NCBI RefSeq assembly: GCF_026210795.1
Contig: NC_089458.1
Span: 558,001-622,000, forward strand
Direction: 5' to 3'
Length of the DNA stretch: 64,000 nucleotides
Source: Rhizophagus irregularis
Lineage: Eukaryota; Glomeromycota; Glomeromycetes; Glomerales; Glomeraceae
Part shown: positions 35,217-45,730 of the stretch, in pieces
How positions within the stretch are numbered: the stretch's first letter is position 1
Layout: each line of letters opens with the position of its first letter
Position numbers and translations under genes: made by a program
Notes under the pieces: generated by a model
Database searches by the model: none
The model's input: the letters and a program-made list of their open reading frames with translations, nothing else
What the model was told of the DNA's origin: nothing

Positions 35217-36840
35217 TACACGGTAAGTACTCGAGTATGATATAGCCTTCGCGTAATATAGAAGCATACCAAAAAGAGATATGAAGTTGGCACCTCCAAT
35301 TCTCTAACCAACTGATCCATTAGCCCAAATCCCAAATGCCACTCAAATATTCCTCAAAAGATGTGGAAAGGGAAGACTAGAGTCTGGCCACATGATATCA
35401 AAAATTTAGGCGCAGTAAGTTAACGATAATTTTGGCCAGATTTTTGGATATAATAATTCGGCATTCATGGTGGGTGAACTAATAAAATATCCCTGAATTG
35501 ATACTGTGCTGGATGTCATCGACGCCGAGCCTCTAGAACAGCTATCGTATGATTCTCCTTAACAATGTGTGTATGAAGTATCACTTTATACAGAGCCCTT
35601 TGGGATTACTATTATATGATTCTTCTAACTATATATGCGTAGAGTATCATCTGTCACTGAGCCTTTTGGGACCACTATCATATGACACTCCTAATACTTA
35701 TCTACTTGTGACACCCATTTTGAAAAAAAAGGCGCAGAAATTTTTTGCTTAATTTCAGCCGGTACTTTCCCATAAATTCGGCCAGATCTTTGGACATAAT
35801 AACTTGGCATCCAAGCTTGCATACAAGTGGCCTGAAACTGGCAAACTAATAGAACTACTCTAGTTCCCTGCCAGTTCCATAACGGTTCTATGATACTATC
35901 ATGGTGCCATCGTGTTGCCAAGCTGGAACCTAAAATCACATTCCTAAAAGATCGGCCAAAATTATGGTATAATACCTAAGGTTGCTTATCTAAACCTCTT
36001 CAAAATCCTACGATTAGTTTCATCAAAATTTTACTATAGATTTATTATAGTTTCGGCAGAGTTTCGGCAGTTTTGGCATTTATAATAAGTTTCGGCAGTT
36101 TCGCCATTCTCCAAAGTTTCGCCAGTTTTTTAATATAACTTTAATATAGTTTCGGCAGAATTTTGCTTTTCAGCGAAACGCCATCTTGCCTAAACCCCTA
36201 GGTTTCGGCAAGCAACCTTAATAATACCGGCCGAAATTAATCATGAATTTACTGCACTACCTGTCACCTTTTTTTACACCACTTTAGTATTTTGAAAGGC
36301 AACCAAATAGACGTAAAAAGGTAAGTACTTTAATATAGAATTTGACATTTAATCAGACACAGAAGGTTAACATCTCGACATAAAACCAGGTATCCAAACA
36401 GCTACAGAAGGTTGACAATAGCATTATAAAATTTAGCATGTAAATGACTCAGAAGCAAGAAGAAAAGTGTGGTATTTAGATTATATGTGTGTGGTAATTA
36501 GATTATATTGTGGTAATAAAAAGTATATTAACATAAAAAACACGAATATCAAGAAAGACTCAAAGACATAGCTAGAATGTAAAAGTGATATAAGAAATAA
36601 TAAAATGTTAGAGTATATGTGGTATTTAGACCATAATATTTAGATTATATGTGGTAATTAGATCACATCATTTAGATCATATGTGGTATTCAGATTATAT
36701 GTGATATTTAGATTATATGTGATATTTAGATTACATGTGATATTCAGATTATATGTGATATTTAGATTACATGTGGTACTATAATCTAAAGTAAGTGGGA
36801 TACCATATGTGATATAATTATATCACATGTGGTATCCCAC
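35217..36840 (-). repeat. Right terminal inverted repeat, outer part
   Basis: Reverse complement of about 16021-17610. It includes the 18-20-base tandem units (about 36590-36790) and ends in a 46-bp palindrome (36795-36840) whose two arms differ at one position. A different MITE insertion (35977-36220) distinguishes it from the left copy. Confidence 0.82.
35977..36220 (+). mobile_element. hAT-type MITE 'TAAGGTTGCTTG', copy 2
   Basis: 244 bp; perfect 8-bp duplication ATAATACC (35969-35976, 36221-36228). The matching place in the left repeat (near 16612) is empty, so this is an independent insertion. Confidence 0.88.
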
Positions 36841-37294
36841 TTGGATTCATATTACAAAAACTGGTTTGTATTTAAAACGGGTGCAACTGGATATCCAAAC
36901 CGGTTTGATATTAATAAATTTTATGCTTAATTTTAAACAATCATTTTCATACAAACTTGAAAGTTAGATTGGAAATTTTATAAATTTTTACAAATATATA
37001 TTTTATTTAATAAAAATAATTATTGTTTTTATTGGAAATTAAATAATTATATTGTTTTTATTTTATATAAAGTATAATTCTTTTTATTCGGTACAATGAA
37101 TGTTTTTAAGTGCTGATCATTTTGCGTAATGCATTTTTTAATTAAAATAATGCAAAAATATCATTTTATTAGGCAAAATTTATATACAAAAACTAAAAAT
37201 ATAGCTACTAAACTAATTTAATGAAAGGAAAATATCAAAAATATCACTATTTACAATATTTTGTTTACCAATTCTGGAGATAATTGAGTCTGCC

Positions 37295-37590
37295 AGAACT
37301 TCAGACATCTCTTATAGAACTCACAACTGACTTTTTGCCAAAAAAGACCCAATTTGCTCTTTTTTTATTTTCCATTTTTTTGCGATTATCTCAGTATCCA
37401 GTGATCTGATTTATGCAGATCTTTTTTTATTTTATAGAGCTCAATGAGCGTTACAAAATAAAAAAGAGTTTGTACAAATTGGACCACTGGATGCCAAGAT
37501 AATCGCAAAAAACTGATTTTTTTTTTGTGAAATTGAGGTCAATCTGTGAAAAAGTTGCCACTGTATTGTATATGTAATGTCCAGGGTCCT
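37295..37590. mobile_element. 296-bp fold-back MITE, copy 2
   Basis: Diverged relative of 25993-26288 with the same length and GATAATCGCAAAAA hairpin arms; right end GGGTCCT. Perfect 8-bp duplication AGTCTGCC (37287-37294, 37591-37598). Confidence 0.82.
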
Positions 37591-37647
37591 AGTCTGCCTA
37601 GCAAAAATATGTATGATTACCAGCATCTGAAAATAGCCGCTCACTAA

Positions 37648-37891
37648 TAAGGTTGCTTGTTTAAACCTCTTCAAAATCCTACAATTAGTTTTGTCAAAAT
37701 TTTACTATAGATTTATTATAGTTTCGGCAGAGTTTTGGCAGTTTTGCCATTTATAATAAGTTTCGGCAGTTTCACTTTTCTCCAAAGTTTTACCAGTTTT
37801 TTAATATAACTTTAATATAGTTTTGGCAGAATTTCACTTTTCGGCGAAACGCCATCTTGCCTAAACCCTTAGGTTTCGGCAAGCAACCTTA
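37648..37891 (+). mobile_element. hAT-type MITE 'TAAGGTTGCTTG', copy 3
   Basis: 244 bp; 8-bp duplication CTCACTAA / CTCATTAA with one mismatch. It lies within the dimerisation domain of the decayed hAT transposase. Confidence 0.85.
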
Positions 37892-38647
37892 CTCATTAAG
37901 GACTGATGCTGCAGGGATAAATAAATACTTTCTTGCAATTTGAGTCAAAATTGGTAAAGTAATTTTATTAACTGACTACCACTTCAATGGATTATTCTTC
38001 AATCTGATTTGTTTTTATTTCAAATAAAACATCACTTTATTATTATCTTTCACATTTCTTTCTTTATCTTTTAACGCTTTGAAAATATTGTCATCATCAT
38101 CTGAAGAGCTAATAATACTATTAATACTATTTCTAGACAGGATATCTTTTTTTGTATCATTATATAATTCTTGAACTAAATTTTTAGCTTCATCTTTACC
38201 ATTACCATTACACCAATCAAAGTTTTTAAAACGAGAGTTCAAAAATGTTGCAATAAGCATAATGTTAAATGGTATTAGCCAGAGCTCATCTAAAGATAAG
38301 AAAATAGCTGCACGAATTTTTTGTAATAAATCTTCTATATTCACAGATTGCAGGTATTTTATAGTATTTACAGTATATTATCCAAATTTGGTTCAACAGG
38401 ACGAGATACAGATATTCCAACCCTTCTACAACCTTAACCCCAACCCTGAATCCTATTTCGTGTATTTTTACGTTTTTGATATTGAAATTGATGATGGGAA
38501 TACTGCCAATATTGTCTTGTTCTACCTGATGGAATATATTCATCATCACTAGCAATATCAGAATTCTCTTCATCATTAGAGCTATAAATTAAACTAAGAT
38601 AGGTGTCCAAAGTTTTAGGTGCAAAATGATTTTTGAGTATATACATA

Positions 38648-39945
38648 CACTACCCTCCAAAAAGTATCCGGTCAAGCTCTTTTTGATTTTCTCAAAATTG
38701 AATATATAAATTATCATTTTTTTAAAAAAAAACCAATGTTCCTAATTCTGAAGATTAAAATGGATGTATTTTATTGTGTTATGATATATGTACCAGATTT
38801 GGCGATTAAAACAAATAATAATGCCTCAATTTTGCCAATGACAATCTTTGCTTTTTTTGTTCACTACGCCACTTGGCTATTTTAAAATGGGAAAAACTCA
38901 TGGGTTGAGTGAGTTTGAACATGGACAAATTATTGGCTTCTGGAAAGGAGGAAGAACTCATGAAACTATCAGTCATGTCCTAAAAATTCCAAAAAGTACT
39001 ATTACAGACACAATTTTCTGATACAAAAATTTAATACTGGATTAACAACTAAAAGAACTGGAAGACCATGTTCCATGAATAATAATGATCATCGTAAACT
39101 TTTGAAAATTATTAAAAAGAATAATAAACTTTCTTTGGGTGAAATTCAGCAGAAATTTCATAGTTCACAGGAAAAACAGATTTCAGCTAACACTATTCGT
39201 AAAAACTTTCATCAAATGCAAATTTATTCCCAGGTTACTGCACTGAAATCACTTCTTACAAAATCTTAACATGAAAAACGGTTGTCATGGTGCATAGAAC
39301 GGTAAAGTTGGTCTGTACAATAATGGAAAACTATCATCTGGAGTGACAAATCCAGATTTACATTTTTTCAAAATGATGGTCCTAGTCGTGTTTGGCGAAA
39401 AAATAGAACCTGATACGATATTGAAAATTTGACTCCTACAGTTAAATACAGTGGTGGTGGTGTTATGATGTGGGATGCTTTTCAGGAAAAGGACTGGAAC
39501 CATTGATAAAAGTAGATGGTAAAATAAATAGGTTAGATTATGTTGATATTTTAGAAAAAAATTTACTGCCATTCATTCGATCAAAACATTACAGACAACG
39601 TTACACAGTTCAGGATGACAATGCTCCAGTTCATACCACAAGAGATGTTAAAAATTGGATTGTACAGAAAAAGACTAAGATTCTTTCAGATTGGCCTTCC
39701 TAATTCCCAGATCTTAATCCTATTAAACATTTGTGACATGAACTTGAATGAAGACTTCGAAAATGATCTGCATATCCAAAAAATTTTTGTAAACTTGAAG
39801 AAGCATTGCAAGATGAGTGGGAATGAGAGCATGCCACATTGAATTGAAGCATGCATTAAAAACAATGGATGGCCAACTAAATACTAATTATTATTAATAA
39901 AATATAATCTTTATTATTTGACCGGATACTTTTGGGAGGGTAGTG
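38648..39945 (+). mobile_element. Tc1-like transposon
   Basis: 1298 bases with inverted ends CACTACCCTCCAAAAAGTAT and complement, flanked by TA (38646-38647, 39946-39947). It carries a decayed Tc1-type transposase on the plus strand and sits in the hAT transposase gene. Confidence 0.92.
38887..39880 (+). pseudogene. Tc1-like transposase, frameshifted
   Basis: Starts 'MGKTHGLSEFEHGQIIGFWK' (HTH), then 'KSTITDTI' and, after a shift, the second HTH ('NNNDHRKLLKIIKKNNKLSL'). The DDE domain shows 'GGGVMMW', 'YTVQDDNAPVHTTRDVKNW' (second Asp, near 39617) and 'FPDLNPIKHL' before the third acidic residue ('HELE', near 39740). At least three shifts or stops (near 39020, 39267, 39700) break it. Confidence 0.85.
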
Positions 39946-42007
39946 TATATGGAAAAATAAGACTTAATGTTGAATATTTTGCACCACTAAATTTGTGTGT
40001 TATAGTCTCAAATGGTTCTAAAGTAACAATCATTTGCTGAAGAAATCTATTAGTAAAACATAGAAGTTAATAAAAAATAAAATTTTTATAAAAAAAAAAA
40101 TAAATAAAATTTACATTTTTTCATCTAGGCTTAAGCATAATCGCTCTAATTTTTCTCCTTTTCTTTGTGATACTTGATCAGATTTTGAGAGTAAATCTGT
40201 AGATACATTCCTCATATAATTATGCAACTTAAGAACTCTTTTTCAGGCTATAAATATCAAATTCCATTTAGTTTTGACATCAGTCAAAACTTCTAGTGGA
40301 TTCACATATTCATTTTCAGATGAATTTGTTTGGAAATTCTGTTGTGCTGCATAAAGTCTTTCAGCCTGTTTAGGTAAGTGAAAAAAGGTCTGTAAACTTT
40401 TTACATAACGATAAAATGCTTTACATTGCTTTAAACCTTTCATTACTGAAAGTTGCAAAGTATGAGCAACACAAGATTGGTGTTGAACTTGGTCAAAATA
40501 GTTTTCTTGTAATAAACGAACTGCTTTTACCATATTCATGCCATTATCAGTCGTTACTGTAAAAGCTGTTGAAGTTAAGTTCCAGTCTTTTAATATTTGA
40601 AACAATTCATCACAAATAACCTCGCCAGTGTGAGGATAAGAAAGGTGGTTGTATGATAATAAAACTTCTTGAAATTCAAAATCTAAAGTTAATCATATTG
40701 CAGTTATACCAAGATAGCCATATCTAGATTTGAAGGTTCAAAGGTTAGTTGTCAAATGTATTGTTTCTGTTGTGCTTCTTAACAAGGACTGAAGTTGCTC
40801 TTTACCCATATGTATGCTGAATAAAGTACACTTTTAATTGACTTTTTACAAGGAATTTTATAACCTGGTTCACATGTTAGTAAAAGATCTTGAAATACTA
40901 GGTTTTGTAAAATAAATAAAGGTTGAACATTTTTGATAATAAAAGAAGTCACTTTTCTGGTAATTAATTCTTGTTATTTGGGGAAATATGATGAAGAATT
41001 TGGATTTGTGAGTTCAACATGTGACTATTAAATAATTAATATAATCCATGAGATTTTTTGTACGATATGGTTACATGATTTAATAATATAAAAATACCTC
41101 TTCATATTCATTTAAATATTCTGAATAATTATTCTTAGTGATATTTTGTTTATCTCTTAGGTATATTAAAAGATTGGATGTATTCCCACCTAACCATAAG
41201 CTTTTTTATTTGTATTTGTAAAATTTAATTCACAAATTTTACAATAGGCCAAATCTCCTTCTACATGAAAAAAATATGACATATGACTGTGGTTTTTTTG
41301 AGCTGAAACAGTTTGGTGTATAATTGTATTATCCTCACTTATTGTAGAATTAGTGTCATCAATTGTTTCAGAATCAGAAAATGTAGATGGTAAGCTTGTC
41401 ATTTTAACTATTAATAGCAAAAAAGAAAATGCTTAATTTTTTAGTTTAAAAAAAACACTGTGAGAATTATTTTTAATGAATTATTTTCACGAATTATTTT
41501 ATGAATTCATATAAGGACTATTTTGATTATGATGTAGTTTGTTGTGAAATAATTAACCCAAATCTAGATGTTCAGATGTAGATCATAGTAGAATTCATTA
41601 GTAATTAAATATAATTAGAAAGCCAGAAGTATGACCTTATTTGCGACTGACTTTATATTTATTTATTATGTAAATTGATTATCAATAAATATAAACTGGG
41701 TGCACAATTTGGTTTTAACCAGTTTTGTAAAAATCAGTTTGAAATGAGTCAAACTGGTTGCATCTGTTTTAAATTCAGTTTTCAAAAATGCAACCGGTTC
41801 CAAATTCTATTCATATGAATGCATTTATATAATATTATAAATAATTTTAGCAAAGTTTTTTGTATAAAGAAATAGGTTATAGTTGATCTAGTGCACTGGC
41901 ATGGTGCACTTCTCCTATAATTATCTATGATAGAAATAAAGAATACAGATCAGCCAATAGATGCTTTATGAATTATACTGTATGGGCCTATTACACTGAC
42001 TTTAGTT

Positions 42008-43438
42008 TAGGGCTCCGATCGGTTTTGGTAATTACCGAACTGAACTGATCGGTTTTGGTATCGGAACAGTTTTGGTATTCTGATTTACTGAACTGAACCT
42101 TTCAGTAAATTTACCGATCAGTTTCAGTAACTTCAGTTTCAGTATCAGTTTTGCAATTTACTAAACTGATTTACCGAACTGATATTTTTGATATCAGTTT
42201 CGGTAAATTTTACTGATCATTTCGGTAAATTTACTGAACTGATTTGCCGAACATTTCGTGATGTTGATAAAAAATGTCGCAAAACGTTTTTTTTGATAAT
42301 TTAATAAAAATATTGCAAAACGTTTTTATTAGTTAATTTATTTTAAAAAAAACGGTTTGCAACGTTTTTTTTCATAACTCAATAGAAAATGTTGCGAAAC
42401 GTTTTTTATTAGTTAATTAATTAAAAAAATGTTTCGCAACATTTTTTTTTGATAATTTAATAAAAACGTTGTGAAACGTTTTTATTTGTTAATTTATTTT
42501 AAAAAAAACGTTTTGCAACATTTTTTTTTGATAATTTAATAAAAATGTTGCGAAACGTTTTTATTTGTTAATTTATTTAAAAAAAAACATTTTGCAACAT
42601 TTTTTTCAATAACTTAATAGAAAATGTTACGAAACATTTTTTATTAGTTAATTAATTAAAAAAAACGTTTCGCACCATTTTTTTTAATAACTTAATAGAA
42701 AACATTGCGAAACGTTTTTTATTAGTTAATTAATTTAAAAAAAACGTTTCGCAACATTTTTTTTGATAATTTAATAAAAACGTTGCGAAATATTTTTATT
42801 TGTTAATTTGATTAAAAAATGTTTTGCAACGTTTTTTTTGATGATTTAATAAAAACGTTGCAAAACGTTTTTATTTGTTAATTTATTTTAAAAAAAACGT
42901 TTCACAACATTTTTTTTCAATAACTTAATAGAAAATATTGTGAAAGCGTTTTTTATTAGTTAATTAATTAAAAAAAAAGCGCAGTAAGCGTTTTTTTTGA
43001 TAATTTAATAAAAAGCGTTGCAAAACATTTTTATTTGTTAATTTGATTAAAAAAAATGTTTTGCAATATTTTTTTTCAATAACTTAATAGAAAACGTTGC
43101 AAAACGTTTTTTATTAGTTAATTTAATTAAAAAAAACATTTCGCAACGTTTTTTTTCAATAATTTAATAAAAACGTTGCAAAACGTTTTTATTAGTTAAT
43201 TTAATTAAAAAAAACGTTTTTGCACGTTTTTTTAATAAAAAATGTTGCAAAAATGTTAAAAACTGAACTGATAATGAATCGGTAAATTGGTTCAATTTTC
43301 GGTATTTACCGGTCAGTTTCAGTATTGATGATTACCAAAACCGATCAGTTTTGGTAATTAATAATACCGATACCGATCAATTTGGTTCGGTTTCGGTTTT
43401 GGCAAAAACCGTACTGAACCGAACCGATCAGAGCCCTA
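42008..43438. mobile_element. Large hAT-type MITE with an array of CGTTTTGCAACG hairpin repeats
   Basis: 1431 bases; ends TAGGGCTC(C/T)GATCGGTTT, perfect 8-bp duplication CTTTAGTT (42000-42007, 43439-43446). Subterminal parts repeat ACCGATCAGTTT/ACTGAACC motifs. The middle (about 42260-43250) alternates AAAAACGTTGCGAAACGTTTTT and its complement roughly every 60-65 bases, so it is almost a continuous ladder of hairpins. No protein. Confidence 0.9.
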
Positions 43439-43446
43439 CTTTAGTT

Positions 43447-45730
43447 ACAACTGTATTATCAACCAATAGTAGACTATCATCAAAGGCAATTTTATTCTGA
43501 GCTACCAATATATTATTATAGATTAGTTTTCTAGTGCATTTTATTTTTTTATTTCTTTACCCTTTACTTTAATGTATAGTGAGCAGGACATGCTTAGGTT
43601 CATTTCTTCACAGGTTTGTTTTTTGATACCAGGATGGTACTGTCATAATGATAGTTTAGCTTATGATTTAGTTTAGAATTAACAAATAGTTTATCCTTAT
43701 AATTTGTATTGTGATTTTGTTTATATGAAATCTAAAAATAAAAATAAATTTTTATATAAAGAAATTCAAATTTGAAAGAATGATATACAGATTTTAGCTA
43801 AGATTTTAGATTAGTATTTCAAACTTTCAGTTTCAGCCATACCTTTAAAAGGTTTCAGTTACAAGTATAAGAAAAATTAAAAAGTTTTGGCAAATTGACA
43901 AAATGCTAAAATAGTAAAACTTTGCAAAAGTTGGCAAAACTTTAAAGAAAAGTAAATCTAATAAAATTTATTATAAATACTAAAACTGTTAAAACAAATT
44001 TTAAAAAAAACTAATTATAGGATTTTAAAATTTATAGCTAAAATAAACTAAGATAATTTTTAATAAACCAATAGTTATTATTAAATAAATATTTGTAATT
44101 AATAAGACTAAATTTTGACAACTTTTTATAAATTGTTTTAAAAATTAATTTATTAATAATAATAAATAATTAATTAATATAAAATTTAATATAATATATG
44201 GCTAAATTATAATAAAATGTAAATAATAGATAAATCCTTTATTTTATATAAATACTTATTTTTTATTAAATTATAAAAAATATCATTAGTAAAATTGCTT
44301 AATAATATTCCAATTTAAGTTTTTTTTTTAAAATTTTAAAGTTTATTAATTTTGATATTTGGAACCATACAATATAAATGTTATACATCATGAAAATACA
44401 GAAAATAAGTCAACCATTCCCAAATATTCCAATTTAAGTAAAAATTAATATACTATAATTTTAAAGTAAAATTAAACTATTATTAAAATTTTAGTATAAA
44501 TTAATATGTAAATTTGCAAAAAATTACTGTTAACAGTATTTTTCTATTTGCCCTATTATACTATATAATAATAAAATATATTTATAAATCATATATTTAT
44601 AATTAACTGTAATGCCCTATTATATATCTTATTTGTAACATCTTGAAATGGTGCATATTTATTGGTCAATTTGTGTCACGTGATATTAAGGAAATTTTGC
44701 TCCCTGTTATACAAGGCTACACGGTTTTACAAAAAAGGAAATTTTTTTGCCAATCACTTGATAAAAAAATGGTTTTTGTCAAATAAATAAAATATGACAT
44801 TCAAAACCACCTTTGCTATCTTAAATTTGCAGGGAAGACAAAAATTACGTTATTTTTTAATATTATATGTATTATTGTCATTTGTTTTAAAGGGTGTTAC
44901 AAATAAGACATGTAACAGGATGTTACATATACATTTATTCTTATAATTAAAACTATTAAAAAAGAGAATTTAAATTAATTCTGGAATAGAAATGACGACT
45001 TAAAGGTGACACTGATGTCTGATGGCGAAGAAACATATTGGTAAATTGTAATAAAATTATTTATTTATAATAATAAATACATAAAAAAAAATAATAAATG
45101 ACGTAATCTAGTTCGACTTCCACAAAAGTTGATTTCAATAAAATCATCAACTATTAATAGATAACATACAAATATTTTTACTTCTAATGTAGTAATGAAA
45201 CCAAAACTAAACTACCACACGCTATAAAAATGGGAATTAGGAAGCTAAAAAAATATAATTCAGACAAATTGATACGTGAAACAAATACGTAATTATGGGT
45301 CTGAAGATTTATAAAGATACAAGCAAATGAATCGAATAAATCATTCGTAAACTATCATCCCTTATTTCCCTTTTTTTGATTGTTTGGTTTACCACACCAA
45401 GAAATAATAAAAAACTTTTTTCATGACATGCCCTTATTTTAAGAGAACTAAGGCAAAGAGTGCGAATAATCTTGGTTGGATAGAAGTTTCAAAGCATAAT
45501 GTTCCATTTTGAAACGATGTATACCGCATGTGGGATGAACCGATAAATTGATTCTTGGGGTAGCGCCTCCTTTTTTTGTGTTATGAAATGGTAATCAACT
45601 ATGGAATAAAATTCCCATTAGTTATTTTTCAGCAAAATATTAAGAATTTCACCGTCGTCTAAAGCGATAAAGAACGAAACGTCAAAAAGACAATTATATG
45701 AAGCGACTTAAAATGAAATGAGATAGAATA
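43447..45730. other. Intergenic; no gene, one possible MITE
   Basis: Very AT-rich. Around 44620-44645 TATCTTATTTGTAACATC and at 44893-44915 its near complement suggest a roughly 300-bp inverted-end repeat, without a clear duplication. The last 700 bases lie downstream of UPF2. Nothing else recognised. Confidence 0.45.

Larger units (their letters stand above)
16021..36840. mobile_element. 20.8-kb PolB/primase element with about 2-kb terminal inverted repeats
   Basis: The left terminal repeat is 16021 to about 18090. The right one is its reverse complement, present in two pieces (about 25198-25678 and 35217-36840) because a pogo element sits in it. Target duplication is TTGGAT (16015-16020 and 36841-36846; 5 or 6 bp depending on where the terminal base is assigned). 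Between the repeats lie a primase gene (+) and a family-B DNA polymerase gene (-), convergent and both decayed. Without the pogo element and MITEs the element is about 9.5-10 kb. The outline recalls Polintons/Mavericks (PolB, long inverted repeats, 6-bp duplication), virus-like DNA or linear plasmids. No integrase, ATPase, protease or capsid gene is seen, and a UL52-like primase is not part of the classic Polinton set. Confidence 0.72.
37251..41402 (-). pseudogene. hAT transposase, broken by a Tc1 element and two MITEs
   Basis: From 41402 down: a BED-type zinc finger ('DLAYCKICELNFTNT'), then degenerate sequence, the RNase-H-like core with 'TAFTVTTDNGMNMVKAV' and 'QHQSCVAHTLQLSVMKGLK' (40243-40605), and 'DVKTKWN'. 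A Tc1 element sits after 'LIFPY' (39945). The C-terminal hAT dimerisation domain starts with 'QIARKYLFIPAASV', is split by a MITE (37648-37891), resumes 'ERLFSDAGNHTYF', is split again by a fold-back MITE (37295-37590), and ends 'QLSPELVNKIL'. Each insertion can be removed at its target duplication and the reading continues. Stops also occur between insertions. Clearly hAT, clearly dead. Confidence 0.85.
15942..41809 (-). mobile_element. hAT transposon, outermost layer of a nested insertion block
   Basis: Left end TAGAGTTTGAAACC and right end complement TAGAATTTGGAACC form short inverted ends with the hAT pattern TAGNN. They are flanked by an 8-bp duplication with one mismatch: TTCATATA (15934-15941) and TTCATATG (41810-41817). 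Removing the 20.8-kb element (16021-36840), the Tc1 element (38648-39945) and two MITEs leaves about 3.1-3.5 kb, a normal hAT length, with a decayed transposase on the minus strand (37251-41402). Confidence 0.78.
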
